Made by a program: the position numbers and the translations under genes. This document shows, piece by piece, positions 36,597-46,015 of a stretch of DNA of 64,000 bases (the first letter of the stretch is position 1; every line of letters starts with the position of its first letter). Source of the stretch: Janthinobacterium lividum. GTDB taxonomy: Bacteria > Pseudomonadota > Gammaproteobacteria > Burkholderiales > Burkholderiaceae_D. The notes beneath the pieces are model-generated. The model was not told the DNA's origin. It searched no databases and saw nothing but the letters and a program-made list of their open reading frames with translations. Where the stretch lies: the NCBI RefSeq assembly GCF_034424625.1, contig NZ_CP139976.1:744001-808000 (forward strand), read 5' to 3'.

Positions 36597-37547
36597 ATGG
36601 CTTACGAAAACCTGATGGTTTTTACCGGCAACGCGAATCCAGCGTTGGCAGAGGGGGTCGCAAAAAACCTCGGCATCCCTCTCGGTAAAGCAAACGTTTC
36701 GAAATTCTCCGACGGCGAAGTAATGGTCGAGATTAACGAAAACGTGCGCGGCAAGGATGTTTTTGTTTTGCAATCCACCTGTGCTCCAACCAACGACAGC
36801 CTGATGGAAATCATGCTGATGGTTGATGCCTTGAAACGTGCTTCCGCTGGCCGCATCACCGCCGCAATTCCTTACTTCGGCTACGCCCGCCAAGACCGTC
36901 GTCCACGCTCCGCGCGTGTGGCGATTTCGGCCAAGGTGGTGGCGAACATGCTGGAAGAAGCCGGTGTCGAGCGCGTCCTGATCATGGACTTGCACGCTGA
37001 CCAGATTCAAGGTTTCTTCGATATTCCAGTCGACAATATTTACGCTTCGCCAATTTTGCTGGGCGACCTGCAAAAGAAAAACTACCAGGACCTGCTGGTG
37101 GTGTCGCCGGACGTCGGCGGTGTGGTACGTGCGCGCGCCCTGGCAAAACGCCTGGGCTGCGACCTGGCCATCATCGACAAGCGTCGTCCAAAAGCGAACG
37201 TGTCCGAAGTGATGAACATCATCGGTGAAGTCGAAGGCCGCAACTGCGTGATCATGGATGACATGGTCGACACGGCAGGTACCCTGACCAAGGCTGCCGA
37301 AGTGCTCAAAGAGCGCGGCGCGAAAAAAGTCGTGGCGTATTGCACGCACGCGGTGCTGTCGGGCCCGGCGATTGACCGTATTTCGGCATCGCCACTCGAT
37401 GAGCTGGTCGTGACCGATACGATCCCCCTGTCCGAAGCGGCCCTGGCCTGCGGCAAGATCCGTCAATTGACGTGCGCGCCGCTGCTGGCCGAGACGTTCA
37501 AGCGCATCATCAAGGGTGATTCGGTTATTTCCCTCTTTATCGATTAA
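36597..37547 (+). CDS. prs: Ribose-phosphate pyrophosphokinase (PRPP synthase)
   Basis: Prs makes PRPP for nucleotide, histidine and tryptophan synthesis. The 316 residues from ATG 36597 match the usual length. It shows the PRPP-binding motif in [16 protein letters not shown] (about 219-234), [17 protein letters not shown] and [10 protein letters not shown]. The frame extends upstream to 36531 but the extra residues are not conserved. Followed by a hairpin and rplY. Confidence 0.97.
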   Translation: MAYENLMVFTGNANPALAEGVAKNLGIPLGKANVSKFSDGEVMVEINENVRGKDVFVLQSTCAPTNDSLMEIMLMVDALKRASAGRITAAIPYFGYARQDRRPRSARVAISAKVVANMLEEAGVERVLIMDLHADQIQGFFDIPVDNIYASPILLGDLQKKNYQDLLVVSPDVGGVVRARALAKRLGCDLAIIDKRRPKANVSEVMNIIGEVEGRNCVIMDDMVDTAGTLTKAAEVLKERGAKKVVAYCTHAVLSGPAIDRISASPLDELVVTDTIPLSEAALACGKIRQLTCAPLLAETFKRIIKGDSVISLFID

Positions 37548-37576
37548 TTCGACAAGAGCAGCAACAGACGTAATGC

Positions 37577-37619
37577 CTGCGGCGCGACCGGCTTTTTGCC
37601 TGTTGCGCCGCAGTGTTTT
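37577..37619 (+). terminator. Hairpin between prs and rplY
   Basis: CTGCGGCGC (37577-37585) pairs with GCGCCGCAG (37605-37613) and is followed by TGTTTT. A second small stem GGGGTG/CACCCC lies at 37627-37643. These could end or attenuate transcription into rplY. Confidence 0.65.
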
Positions 37620-37715
37620 CATTTTCGGGGTGTTTTTCACCCCATTTTCGAGGATTCCTGGTCGCGGGAGTCTTCATAACACAAGGCGCAAGCCTTGTTC
37701 TTCTTGGAGTTTCAC

Positions 37716-38324
37716 ATGAAAGTTATCGCATTTAAACGCGAATTGCAAGGTTCCGGAGCGAGCCGCCGCCTGCGCATTTCCGGCCAAACCCCTGGTATCG
37801 TCTACGGTGGCGCTGAAGCCCCGGTGCTGATCTCGCTGGATCACAACGCCCTGTACCACGCGTTGAAAAAAGAAGTGTTCCACTCGTCGATCCTGGACCT
37901 GGAAATCGACGGCGTTTCCCAGCAAGTTCTGTTGCGCGACTTCCAAGTCCACGCATACAAACAACTGGTTCTGCACGCTGACTTCCAGCGCGTTGACTCG
38001 AAGCAAGCTATCCACGTGAAAGTGGCGCTGCACTTCATCAACGCTGACGTTTCCCCAGCAGTCAAACTGCACGGCGCGACCATCAGCCACGTAGCCAACG
38101 AAATCGAAGTTTCGTGCCTGCCAGGCCAACTGCCAGAATTCATCAACGTTGACCTGTCGAACATCGACGTCGGTCACTCGCTGCACGTTGGCGACCTGGT
38201 CCTGCCAGCTGGCGTGACCGCTGTCACCCACGGCGCCAACCTGACCATCGCTACCGCTTCGGTACCGGCTGGCCACGTTGCTGCTGAAGCCGCTGCTGCT
38301 GAAGTTGTTGCTGACAAGAAGTAA
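37716..38324 (+). CDS. rplY: 50S ribosomal protein L25/general stress protein Ctc
   Basis: This 5S rRNA-binding protein is the long Ctc/TL5 type: an L25 domain (about residues 1-95) plus a C-terminal beta domain (about 100-185), then an alanine-rich tail ending in DKK. The 202 residues contrast with about 94 in E. coli. TGGAG at 37705-37709 points to ATG 37716. A strong terminator follows. Confidence 0.96.
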   Translation: MKVIAFKRELQGSGASRRLRISGQTPGIVYGGAEAPVLISLDHNALYHALKKEVFHSSILDLEIDGVSQQVLLRDFQVHAYKQLVLHADFQRVDSKQAIHVKVALHFINADVSPAVKLHGATISHVANEIEVSCLPGQLPEFINVDLSNIDVGHSLHVGDLVLPAGVTAVTHGANLTIATASVPAGHVAAEAAAAEVVADKK

Positions 38325-38357
38325 TTTTGCCGCCGCAGCAATGCGGTAGTCGCAAGG

Positions 38358-38393
38358 AAAAACCCGTCCGGTTCGCTCCGGACGGGTTTTTTT
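38358..38393 (+). terminator. Rho-independent terminator after rplY
   Basis: ACCCGTCCGG pairs with CCGGACGGGT around a short loop and is followed by a T run of seven. Confidence 0.92.
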
Positions 38394-38439
38394 CTGCCTG
38401 TTTTCACCGATAATACGTTTTTACACTGCAGACACAGCC

Positions 38440-39024
38440 ATGCCCATACGCCTGATCGTCGGCCTCGGCAACCCGGGACCCGAATACGAACAAACCCGCC
38501 ACAATGCCGGCTTCTGGCTGGTGGACAACCTCGCCAACAGCTTGCCCGGCACGCGCTTGCAGCGCGATTCGCGCTATAACGCCATGCTGGCCAAGACTTC
38601 CATCGGCGGCAATGAAGTCTGGCTGCTCGAGCCGCTGACCTTCATGAACCGCTCGGGCCAGTCCGTGGGCGCGCTGGCGCGCTTCTTCAAGATTGCCGCC
38701 GACGAAGTGCTCGTCGTGCACGACGAACTCGATCTGATGCCTGGCATCGCGCGCCTGAAGAAGGGCGGCTCGGCCGGCGGCCATAATGGCTTGAAGGACA
38801 TCACTGCCGCGCTGGGTACGCAGGATTACTGGCGCTTGCGCCTGGGCATCGGCCATCCGCGCACCTTGAGCCTGCAGCAGCAGGTGGCCGATTTCGTGCT
38901 GCACCGCCCGCGCCGCGAAGACCAGGAGCTGATCGAGCAGGCGATCGACAAATCCTTGCAGGTGATGCCGCAGATCGTCGAGGGCAAGTTCGAGGCGGCA
39001 ACCATGAAGTTGCACACCGCGTAA
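38440..39024 (+). CDS. pth: Peptidyl-tRNA hydrolase
   Basis: Pth recycles peptidyl-tRNA released from stalled ribosomes. The 194-residue protein has catalytic histidine in TRHNAGFWL (about residue 23), the conserved asparagine in FMNRSG, and the aspartate in VVHDELDL. Its stop codon TAA forms the palindrome TAATTA with the stop of the facing serine hydrolase. Confidence 0.97.
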   Translation: MPIRLIVGLGNPGPEYEQTRHNAGFWLVDNLANSLPGTRLQRDSRYNAMLAKTSIGGNEVWLLEPLTFMNRSGQSVGALARFFKIAADEVLVVHDELDLMPGIARLKKGGSAGGHNGLKDITAALGTQDYWRLRLGIGHPRTLSLQQQVADFVLHRPRREDQELIEQAIDKSLQVMPQIVEGKFEAATMKLHTA

Positions 39025-40122
39025 TTATTTCCCCGCCTTGCCGAAGCCGGCCATGATGGTTTTCGCCATCTGCTGCTGGCTGGCCTGGGCGCTGCCGCCT
39101 TCGCCCGCGTTGGCGGCGATCAGCAAGCCGTCGCCGCTGCCGGGTGCCAGCGCGATCAGCGCGTGCCAGTAGCCGTTCGAACCCAGGTGCGTGAGCACGC
39201 GCTGCGGGGCCTGGGGCGGAAAGTGCATCACGCCCCAGCCCAATGCCGCATTCGTGTCGCCCTGCGCCGTGTGCAGCAACACATACGTTTCCTGTTTCAG
39301 CAGTTTCCCCTTGCCTTGCTCGCCATGCAGTTGATCGAGCGCAAACTTGGCCCAGTCTTGCATGCTCAGGTGAATCTCCCCATCGGGCGCCATCATCAGC
39401 GGATTGCTGGCCATCAAGCCGGCAATCGGCTTGTTTTCCTTGTGACCCAGGTTTTGTCCCCGCACGGTGGGGCCGAAGGCGGCCCGCATGTCCAGCGGGC
39501 CGAACACCTCCGCCTGCATCAGTTCCTCATATGTCTTGCCCGTGACCCGCTCGGCGATGGCGGCGGCGATCATGGCGCCGCTGTTCGAGTAGTGCGATTC
39601 GCCGCGCGGCGCGGCTACCGGCGCATCGGCCAGCGCCCGCTGCGCGTATTCCAGGCGCAGCAGGGGCAATGGCCGCGTGTCCGTATAGGTGGAATTGATC
39701 CATGCCTCATCGGGGTTGGGCGGCAGGCCGGCGCGGTGCGACAGCAGATCCATCAGGTTGACATCGCGGTACTCGGCGCGCATGCCGCCGGCCAGCGCGG
39801 GCAGCATGCTGGACAGCGGCGCATCCCACGACAGCACGCCCCGTTCCACCAGCCGCGCGATCAGGGTCACCGTCATGGCCTTGCCGTCGGAGCCGATATT
39901 CCACACGTCATCGGCGCGCACGCTATCGTGCCCGTCGTTGGCCCGCACGCCCGCTTGCGTTTGCGCTTCGATCTTGCCGTCGCGGATGACGAGAATGGCC
40001 ATGGCCGGCACGCTCTTGTCGGCCAGCGCCTGCTGCAGCATGGCATGCAAGTCATGGGCGCGGGCGGCGCCGCTGAGCAAAAAGGCGGTGCTGCAAACGA
40101 GTGAGGCAAGCAGGGTTTTCAT
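39025..40122 (-). CDS. Exported serine hydrolase, class C beta-lactamase/esterase family
   Basis: The 365-residue protein has a signal peptide (about 1-22). Its beta-lactamase fold shows the SxxK motif in GSDGKAMT (serine about residue 77) and YxN in HYSNSGAM. The third motif is seen less clearly as HLGSNG near residue 320. Members include esterases, D-aminopeptidases and beta-lactam-binding proteins. The weak KTG-like box argues against assuming a beta-lactamase. It is monocistronic and faces pth. Confidence 0.85.
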   Translation of the reverse strand: MKTLLASLVCSTAFLLSGAARAHDLHAMLQQALADKSVPAMAILVIRDGKIEAQTQAGVRANDGHDSVRADDVWNIGSDGKAMTVTLIARLVERGVLSWDAPLSSMLPALAGGMRAEYRDVNLMDLLSHRAGLPPNPDEAWINSTYTDTRPLPLLRLEYAQRALADAPVAAPRGESHYSNSGAMIAAAIAERVTGKTYEELMQAEVFGPLDMRAAFGPTVRGQNLGHKENKPIAGLMASNPLMMAPDGEIHLSMQDWAKFALDQLHGEQGKGKLLKQETYVLLHTAQGDTNAALGWGVMHFPPQAPQRVLTHLGSNGYWHALIALAPGSGDGLLIAANAGEGGSAQASQQQMAKTIMAGFGKAGK

Positions 40123-40240
40123 GGTGTCTCCAGTCGATAGGGGTGAGCGAACATGTTAAAATGGTCGCAAAACATGATTTAATTATTGTTTTACGATAAT
40201 TTATTCTAACGAGACTTGACGCTTTCGTATACTTTTAAAT

Positions 40241-40822
40241 ATGAAAAAAAATCCAGAGGGACCGGCGGCGCTGAGCCGGCGCGTGCGCTACGGCGTCTCC
40301 GCGTTCTTTGTGCTGTACCTGCTGCTGACGGTGCTGGGCTGGCTGGCGCCCGCGCCGGCCGCGCACGGCAGCCTGGGCGATGCGGGCATGTATGAATTGT
40401 TGCTGCAATTGCAGAGCCAGCCATTCGAGCGCCTGGCGGCCATGCCCTTGTGGCAGCGGGGTCTGGGTCTGGGCCTGGCGCTGGCCTTGCCAGCCTTGCT
40501 GGTGCTGGGCGACGCCGTACGCCAGCTGGCCGTGGTCTTGCGCCAGTTCGAGCAGGGGGTGTTTTTTACGCCGCAGGTGGCGCAGCGCTTTCGCCGTTTT
40601 GCCGGCGGCTTGCTGCTGGGAACGGTGTTGACGTTGCTGGAGCCGACCGTGCGCGGCATGCTGTTTGGCTTGCTGGACGAGGGGACGAGCCAGTTGCGCC
40701 TGGTCATCGACATCACGGGCGGCGACTTGTGGACCTTGCTGCTGTGCACGGTTTTCCTTGCGCTGGCGCAAATCCTGCATGAAGGCCAGCGCCTGGCCGA
40801 TGAAAACAGCGGGTTTATCTGA
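40241..40822 (+). CDS. DUF2975 membrane protein
   Basis: The 193-residue protein has four hydrophobic helices (about 20-42, 68-90, 120-140, 155-180). It fits the DUF2975 family, which usually sits beside a small XRE regulator, as here: the next gene starts in its stop codon (TGATG). No Shine-Dalgarno sequence is visible before ATG 40241, and the region upstream is very AT-rich for this window. Function is unknown. Confidence 0.8.
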   Translation: MKKNPEGPAALSRRVRYGVSAFFVLYLLLTVLGWLAPAPAAHGSLGDAGMYELLLQLQSQPFERLAAMPLWQRGLGLGLALALPALLVLGDAVRQLAVVLRQFEQGVFFTPQVAQRFRRFAGGLLLGTVLTLLEPTVRGMLFGLLDEGTSQLRLVIDITGGDLWTLLLCTVFLALAQILHEGQRLADENSGFI

Positions 40823-41055
40823 TGGGCATCGTCGTGCGTCTCGACCTGGTACTGGCCAGGAAAAAAGTGAAATCGAAGGAACTGGCGGCCTTCATCGGCA
40901 TCACGGAACAGAATTTGTCCCTCTTAAAGTCGGGCAAGGTGCGCGGCGTGCGTTTCGATACCCTGTCGAAAATCTGCGAGATGCTCGAATGCCAGCCCGG
41001 CGACATCCTGGAATTCGATGCGTCGCAGCCGGGCGACGGGGATGGCGACAGTTAG
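40822..41055 (+). CDS. Small XRE-family regulator (YozG-like HTH)
   Basis: The 77-residue protein is nearly all helix-turn-helix: VKSKELAAFIGITEQNLSLL and RFDTLSKICEMLECQPGDIL, followed by an acidic tail. This is the short cro/CI type. It is coupled to the DUF2975 gene by a 1-nt overlap, so the pair probably forms a self-regulated unit. Confidence 0.88.
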   Translation: MGIVVRLDLVLARKKVKSKELAAFIGITEQNLSLLKSGKVRGVRFDTLSKICEMLECQPGDILEFDASQPGDGDGDS

Positions 41056-41208
41056 CGGCACAGAGGGCGGTTTTTTTGAAGAGTAGGGTGCATAGAGGTA
41101 CAATTGACCCTTACAAGCATTAATACAGCAAGATTATCCAGAAAACGCCCGCAACGGCCGTTTTGCACCAGCCGCTTGCCGGCAATATTGATTATTTAAA
41201 GGTTTTCC

Positions 41209-42300
41209 ATGAGTCTCCAATGCGGTATCGTCGGCTTGCCGAACGTCGGCAAGTCCACCCTGTTCAATGCACTGACGAAAGCCGGCATCCCGGCTGAAAA
41301 CTATCCGTTCTGCACCATCGAGCCGAACGTCGGCGTCGTCGAAGTGCCGGATCCGCGCATGGATGCGCTGGCCGCCATCGTCAAGCCGGAACGCATGGTC
41401 AACGCCATCGTGGAATTCGTCGACATCGCCGGCCTGGTGGCCGGTGCATCGAAGGGCGAGGGCCTGGGTAACCAGTTCCTGTCGCACATCCGCGAAACGG
41501 ACGCCATCGTCAACGTCGTGCGCTGTTTTGAAGATGACAACGTCATCCACGTGGCCGGCAAGATCAATCCGCTCGACGATATCGAAGTCATCCAGACTGA
41601 ACTGGCGCTGGCCGACATGGGCACCGTGGAAAAAGCCATCCACCGCGAAAACAAGAAAGCCCGTTCGGGCGACAAGGACGCGGCCAAGCTGCTGGCCATC
41701 ATGGAACGCATGATGCCTTACCTGAACGATGCCAAGCCCGTGCGCGCCATGGGCCTGGACGCCGACGAAATGGAACTGATCAAGCCGCTCTGCCTGATCA
41801 CGGCCAAGCCGGCCATGTTCGTGGCCAACGTGTCCGACACGGGCTTCACGAATAACCCGTTGCTGGACCAGCTGACGGCCTACGCGCAATCGCAAAATGC
41901 GCCCATCGTCGCCATCTGCGCCGCGCTGGAAGCGGAAATCGCCGACCTGGACGATGCCGACAAGGGCGCTTTCCTGGCCGACATGGGCATGGAAGAGCCA
42001 GGCCTGGACCGTCTGATCCGCGGCGCCTACAAGCTGCTGGGCCTGCAAACCTACTTCACGGCTGGCGTGAAGGAAGTGCGCGCCTGGACCATCCATGTGG
42101 GCGACACGGCACCGCAAGCGGCCGGCGTGATCCACACCGACTTCGAACGCGGCTTCATCCGCGCGCAAACCATCGCCTATGACGACTTCATCGCCTACAA
42201 GGGCGAAGCGGGCGCCAAGGAAGCGGGTAAGATGCGCGCCGAAGGCAAGGAATACGTCGTCAAGGATGGCGACGTGCTGAACTTCCTGTTCAACGTCTAA
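41209..42300 (+). CDS. ychF: Redox-regulated ATPase YchF (OLA1 family)
   Basis: YchF is a P-loop protein of the Obg group that prefers ATP and binds ribosomes. The 363 residues show [15 protein letters not shown] (about 8-22), [21 protein letters not shown] in the switch II region, a coiled-coil insert, the altered G4 region NVSD, and a C-terminal TGS domain. The position after pth is conserved in many proteobacteria, here separated by three accessory genes. Confidence 0.97.
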   Translation: MSLQCGIVGLPNVGKSTLFNALTKAGIPAENYPFCTIEPNVGVVEVPDPRMDALAAIVKPERMVNAIVEFVDIAGLVAGASKGEGLGNQFLSHIRETDAIVNVVRCFEDDNVIHVAGKINPLDDIEVIQTELALADMGTVEKAIHRENKKARSGDKDAAKLLAIMERMMPYLNDAKPVRAMGLDADEMELIKPLCLITAKPAMFVANVSDTGFTNNPLLDQLTAYAQSQNAPIVAICAALEAEIADLDDADKGAFLADMGMEEPGLDRLIRGAYKLLGLQTYFTAGVKEVRAWTIHVGDTAPQAAGVIHTDFERGFIRAQTIAYDDFIAYKGEAGAKEAGKMRAEGKEYVVKDGDVLNFLFNV

Positions 42301-42352
42301 GGACAGATGCTTGCTGGCGAGCGCCAGCAACATACTGCATTCGTCCATTGCG

Positions 42353-42387
42353 AAATGCCGCTCAATGTATTTGGGCGGCATTTTTTT
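42353..42387 (+). terminator. Terminator after ychF
   Basis: AATGCCGC pairs with GCGGCATT and is followed by a run of T residues. It separates ychF from the glycan cassette. Confidence 0.82.
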
Positions 42388-42410
42388 GTCTGTGATGTGA
42401 AAGGCTTGCC

Positions 42411-43334
42411 ATGCAGTCAGAGAAACACCCGCTCGTTTCCATTGTCATGGCCACGTATAACCGGAGCAATATCCTCGGGTATGCGATTCAATCGGCACTC
42501 GCCAGCACCGTGCAGGATTGGGAACTGATTATCGTCGGCGATTGCTGCACCGACGACACTGCCGAGGTGGTCGCCGCGTTCGGCGACGCGCGCATCCGCT
42601 TTGTGAACCTGGACACCAATTACGGCGAGCAGACGGGACCCAACAATCTCGGTGTCAGCCTGGCGCGCGGCACCTATCTGGCATTCCTGAACCACGATGA
42701 CCTGTGGTTGCCCGATCATTTGCAAAGCAGTATCGATGTCCTCGAGCGCGCCGGCGCTGACCTGGTCTTTGGCCAGGGACTGGTAGTCTTGCCGGAGGGA
42801 TATCACATGGTGGGGGCGGTGGCGGACGGCATGCAACCATACCGTCCGTGGATGGACGTACCGGCCACTCTGTGGGTCATGCGGCGTGAGCTGGCCCTGC
42901 AGATCGGGCCATGGCAGCCGTCATGGGAAGTGCGCTGCTGGCCGTCGCAGGCGTGGTTGCACCGCGTGTACCGCGCGGGTCGGCCGATGCTGGCCCATCC
43001 CCGCATCGGAGCCATACTGATCCAGTCTGGCAGCCGCAGCAATTCCTACCTGGACCGGCAACACGCCGAGCATGCGTTCTGGTGGGAGCAGATGCAAGAT
43101 CCGTTGAATATTCTGCAGGCTGTCACCACGCTGTACGGCAAGGTGGGCCATGAGCGTCGCATTGCACCGCTTCAATGTGCGGTCACTGCCATGAAAGCGT
43201 TGTCGCGGCGAATGTTATATAGCGTTGGCATGTGGCCGCCACAACCCAGTTATTGGCTTAAATATTGGCGTAAAGGAACGTTTATACGCGAATTGCGCCG
43301 CCGCCGGGGATTGAAGGACCTGCCGCGGCGATAG
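42411..43334 (+). CDS. Family 2 glycosyltransferase
   Basis: The 307-residue GT-A enzyme has the usual start PLVSIVMATYNRSN, the aspartate in DCCTDDT, and the metal-binding NHDDLW (about residues 99-104) in place of a strict DxD. The first 110 residues are typical; the acceptor half is specific and not recognisable. No membrane helix is evident. It starts a cassette with a sugar epimerase-like cupin and a flippase. Donor sugar and product are unknown. Confidence 0.88.
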   Translation: MQSEKHPLVSIVMATYNRSNILGYAIQSALASTVQDWELIIVGDCCTDDTAEVVAAFGDARIRFVNLDTNYGEQTGPNNLGVSLARGTYLAFLNHDDLWLPDHLQSSIDVLERAGADLVFGQGLVVLPEGYHMVGAVADGMQPYRPWMDVPATLWVMRRELALQIGPWQPSWEVRCWPSQAWLHRVYRAGRPMLAHPRIGAILIQSGSRSNSYLDRQHAEHAFWWEQMQDPLNILQAVTTLYGKVGHERRIAPLQCAVTAMKALSRRMLYSVGMWPPQPSYWLKYWRKGTFIRELRRRRGLKDLPRR

Positions 43335-43389
43335 ATAATACGGTTGCAATACATAAGAGCATTTTTATAAAATTTCTGGGGGTAATCTG

Positions 43390-43938
43390 GTGGCTGAGAA
43401 AGATAACTGGTTGTTGGCTGGCGCGAAGCAGGATGGCGAAAGCATCACCAAGGAATGGAAGCCGACGACGCCTTCCTTGATCGATGGCGTGATTTTTCAG
43501 GAAATCAAGCCTGTCTTGACGGCGTACGGTAGCCTGACTGAAATTTTCCGTACTGAATGGGTGCCCGATGCGGCGCAGATAGGCCAGATATTCGCCTCGA
43601 CCCTGGAGCCGGGCGGGCTGAGCGCCTGGCATGCGCATGCCATCACGACGGACCGCCTGTTCGTGGCGGCGGGCCAGATGCGCGTGGTGCTGTACGACGC
43701 GCGTGCAGATTCGCCCACCTTTGGCATGCTCAACGAATTCAAGCTGGGCACCAAGCGTCCCGGCCTGCTCGTCGTGCCGCCGCGCGTCTGGCATGGCGTG
43801 CAGAATTACTGCAGCACGCCAGCCATCCTCGTCAATGCGGTGGACCATGCGTATCGCTATGATGCGCCGGACCACTGGCGCGTGCCGGCCGATTCGGACA
43901 CGGTGCCGTATCGTTTCTCCAACGACAGGCATGGCTGA
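43390..43938 (+). CDS. dTDP-4-dehydrorhamnose 3,5-epimerase-like cupin
   Basis: The 182-residue cupin resembles RmlC-related proteins: SAWHAHAITTDRLFVAAGQMRVVLYDAR (read in two adjacent segments) and VPPRVWHGVQN hold the histidines of the cupin barrel. True RmlC has a His-Asp dyad and binds dTDP sugars. The first half here is more divergent, so the sugar substrate is open. GTG 43390 is preceded by a G-rich stretch at normal spacing. A flippase gene follows after 18 nt. Confidence 0.75.
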   Translation: MAEKDNWLLAGAKQDGESITKEWKPTTPSLIDGVIFQEIKPVLTAYGSLTEIFRTEWVPDAAQIGQIFASTLEPGGLSAWHAHAITTDRLFVAAGQMRVVLYDARADSPTFGMLNEFKLGTKRPGLLVVPPRVWHGVQNYCSTPAILVNAVDHAYRYDAPDHWRVPADSDTVPYRFSNDRHG

Positions 43939-43956
43939 GATGCCCTGCCTGGCTGA

Positions 43957-45372
43957 ATGATGCGCCTTACCCGTCTCGCGGGTTTTTCAGCCGGCCCCAT
44001 CTTGTCGCTGCTGTGCAGCCTTGCCACCGTGCCTGCCGTGGCCTGGCTGTTTCCGCCTGCCGACATCGGCAAGCTGGATTTCTTCATGACCGCGTGCACG
44101 GTGGCCGGTTTGCTGCTGTCGCTGGGGCTGGATAAGGCCTTTCTGCATGAATACCATTACAGCACCGTGCGTAGCGACTTGCTGAAGGCGTGCCTGTTGC
44201 CGGCCGTGCTGCTGGCTCCCGTGGCGCTGGCCGTGATACTGCTGTTTGCCGCGCCGGTATCGCAACTGTTATTTGACGTTGCGCAACCCGCACTGGCCGT
44301 CCTGTTCGCTGCAGGCATGCTGAGCGCCCTGGCCAATCGCCTGATCGCGCAACTCTTTCGCATGCAGGAGCGCGCCTGGATATTCAGCCTGGCGCAGGTG
44401 CTGCCAAAAATGACGCTGCTGTTGCTGCTGCCTGTCCTGTGGTGGGATCCGCAGCGCAATTTCGTGCACTTGGCAACCCTGGTCGTGGCCGCCACCTGGC
44501 TGGTCACGCTATGGCTGCTGTGGCATGCGCGCGTATCGCTGGCGCAAGCCTGGGCTGCCACCATGGACCGCGTGCTGCTGCGGCGTTTGCTTTCCGAGGC
44601 GGGGCCCCTGCTGGTGAGCGGCATTTTCTACCTGTCCATGCTGTCGGCCGGCATGGGCTTGCTGCGTTTCTTTGCCGGCTTTGAGGAACTCGGTATTTAT
44701 GCGCTGGCCATGCGCGTGGCCGCCGGCGCCTGGCTGGTGCAGTCGATTTTTACGATTGTCTGGGTGCCGCAAGTGCACAAATGGGCCGCCGCCGGTGGCG
44801 ACCTGTCGAATATTGCCGCCATTTGCCGCCATGCGCAGGCTATCGTGGTCGTGGGCTTTTGCCTGGCGGGCGCCTTGGCCTGGCTGATCGGATGGATATT
44901 GCCTCCCAATTATCATGGCGTCGCCTACCTGGCAGTGGCCACCGTGGGCCAGCCGCTGCTGTACGCCCTGGCGGAAGTGACCGGTGTCGGCATCAGCCTG
45001 GCCCGCCGTCCTTCCTTATCCATCGCCGCTTTCGCGGCAGGCTTGCTGAGCACCTTGCTGGCGGGCACCGTGCTGGTGCCGCGCTGTGGCGCCACGGGCG
45101 CCGCCGTGGCGCAGCTGCTGGGTTTCCTCGTGTATTTTGTCGTCAAGACGGAACTGGGCATGCGCGTCTGGCGTCCGCTGCCGCGCCGCGCGCTGTACCT
45201 GAACGCCATCGTGCTGTCGCTGCTGGCGATGGGGCATGCCCTTTTTGCCCAGCGCCTGGGGCTGCTTGCTCCGCTGGCGTGGGGCGTGCTGCTGGCGGCC
45301 GCACTGCACGTCTACCGGCCTTCGCTATGGGCCGCCTTCAGGCTGCTCAAGCCGGCCAGGCAGCAGGGCTGA
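43957..45372 (+). CDS. Oligosaccharide flippase (Wzx/MATE-like)
   Basis: The 471-residue membrane protein has about 12-14 helices and the pattern of polysaccharide flippases of the MOP superfamily, which move lipid-linked sugars across the inner membrane. No Wzy polymerase or ligase is adjacent, so the unit it exports may be finished elsewhere. It is the last gene of the cassette and lies 121 nt before the fecI gene. Confidence 0.85.
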   Translation: MMRLTRLAGFSAGPILSLLCSLATVPAVAWLFPPADIGKLDFFMTACTVAGLLLSLGLDKAFLHEYHYSTVRSDLLKACLLPAVLLAPVALAVILLFAAPVSQLLFDVAQPALAVLFAAGMLSALANRLIAQLFRMQERAWIFSLAQVLPKMTLLLLLPVLWWDPQRNFVHLATLVVAATWLVTLWLLWHARVSLAQAWAATMDRVLLRRLLSEAGPLLVSGIFYLSMLSAGMGLLRFFAGFEELGIYALAMRVAAGAWLVQSIFTIVWVPQVHKWAAAGGDLSNIAAICRHAQAIVVVGFCLAGALAWLIGWILPPNYHGVAYLAVATVGQPLLYALAEVTGVGISLARRPSLSIAAFAAGLLSTLLAGTVLVPRCGATGAAVAQLLGFLVYFVVKTELGMRVWRPLPRRALYLNAIVLSLLAMGHALFAQRLGLLAPLAWGVLLAAALHVYRPSLWAAFRLLKPARQQG

Positions 45373-45423
45373 CGGCGTTTGCTGCCCGCCGCCGTGTTGC
45401 GCTTTCCTTGTTACTCCGCGTAC

Positions 45424-45442
45424 AATGAGAATAATTCTCATT
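45424..45442. promoter_or_regulatory. Fur box upstream of fecI
   Basis: AATGAGAAT-A-ATTCTCATT is a perfect 9-1-9 palindrome that fits the Fur consensus. It overlaps a likely -10 sequence TATAAT at 45443-45448. Iron-loaded Fur would block fecI transcription, so the island should switch on in low iron. Confidence 0.85.
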
Positions 45443-45493
45443 TATAATCCGATGCGCCTGTTCTTGCCGGCCGTTGGCGACAGGAAGGGTATC

Positions 45494-46012
45494 GTGAGCA
45501 CCGCCGAGTTAGCGCTTCAGCAGCAAGTCAGTAGTCTTTACACCGACCACCACCACTGGCTGCGTGGCTTGCTGCGCCGTAAACTCGGCAATGCCTTCGA
45601 TGCGGCCGACCTGGCGCACGATGTGTACCTGCACCTGATGAAGACGGGCAGGGTGCCGCCGGCCGGGGAGTCGCGCCGTCACCTGACGCAGATCGCCAAC
45701 GGCATGGTCATCGACCTGTACCGCCGCCGCCAGATCGAAACGGCTTACCTGGAAGTGCTGGCCCTGGTGCCCGAAGCGCTGGCGCCGTCCGAGGAAGAGC
45801 GCGCCCTGGTGATCGAGGCACTGACGGAAATCGATGCCGTGCTGCACCGGCTGCCCGCCAAGGCGCGCAAGGCATTGCTGCTGTGCAAACTCGATGGCCT
45901 GAGCTACCGCGACATCGCCGCCGAGCTGGACGTCTCGGTGTCCTCCGTCGAAAAATACATCGCCGCCGGCTTGCTGGCCTGCTACGAGGCCATGCATGCG
46001 CCGGACGCCTGA
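45494..46012 (+). CDS. fecI: ECF RNA polymerase sigma factor, FecI type
   Basis: The 172-residue sigma factor has region 2 (about 15-80, ADLAHDVYLHLM) and region 4 (about 110-165, LSYRDIAAELDVSVSSVEKYI). The frame is open to 45236, but the Fur box and -10 lie at 45424-45448, so translation must begin later. GTG 45494 with GGAAGGG at 45483-45489 fits best; ATG 45452 is the alternative. It is followed by fecR after 3 nt. It should direct polymerase to the two 42-bp promoters at 47013 and 54335. Confidence 0.92.
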   Translation: MSTAELALQQQVSSLYTDHHHWLRGLLRRKLGNAFDAADLAHDVYLHLMKTGRVPPAGESRRHLTQIANGMVIDLYRRRQIETAYLEVLALVPEALAPSEEERALVIEALTEIDAVLHRLPAKARKALLLCKLDGLSYRDIAAELDVSVSSVEKYIAAGLLACYEAMHAPDA

Positions 46013-46015
46013 GCC

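Noticed and set aside
45236..45493. N-terminal extension of fecI
   Set aside because: It crosses the Fur box and -10 sequence and overlaps the flippase gene.
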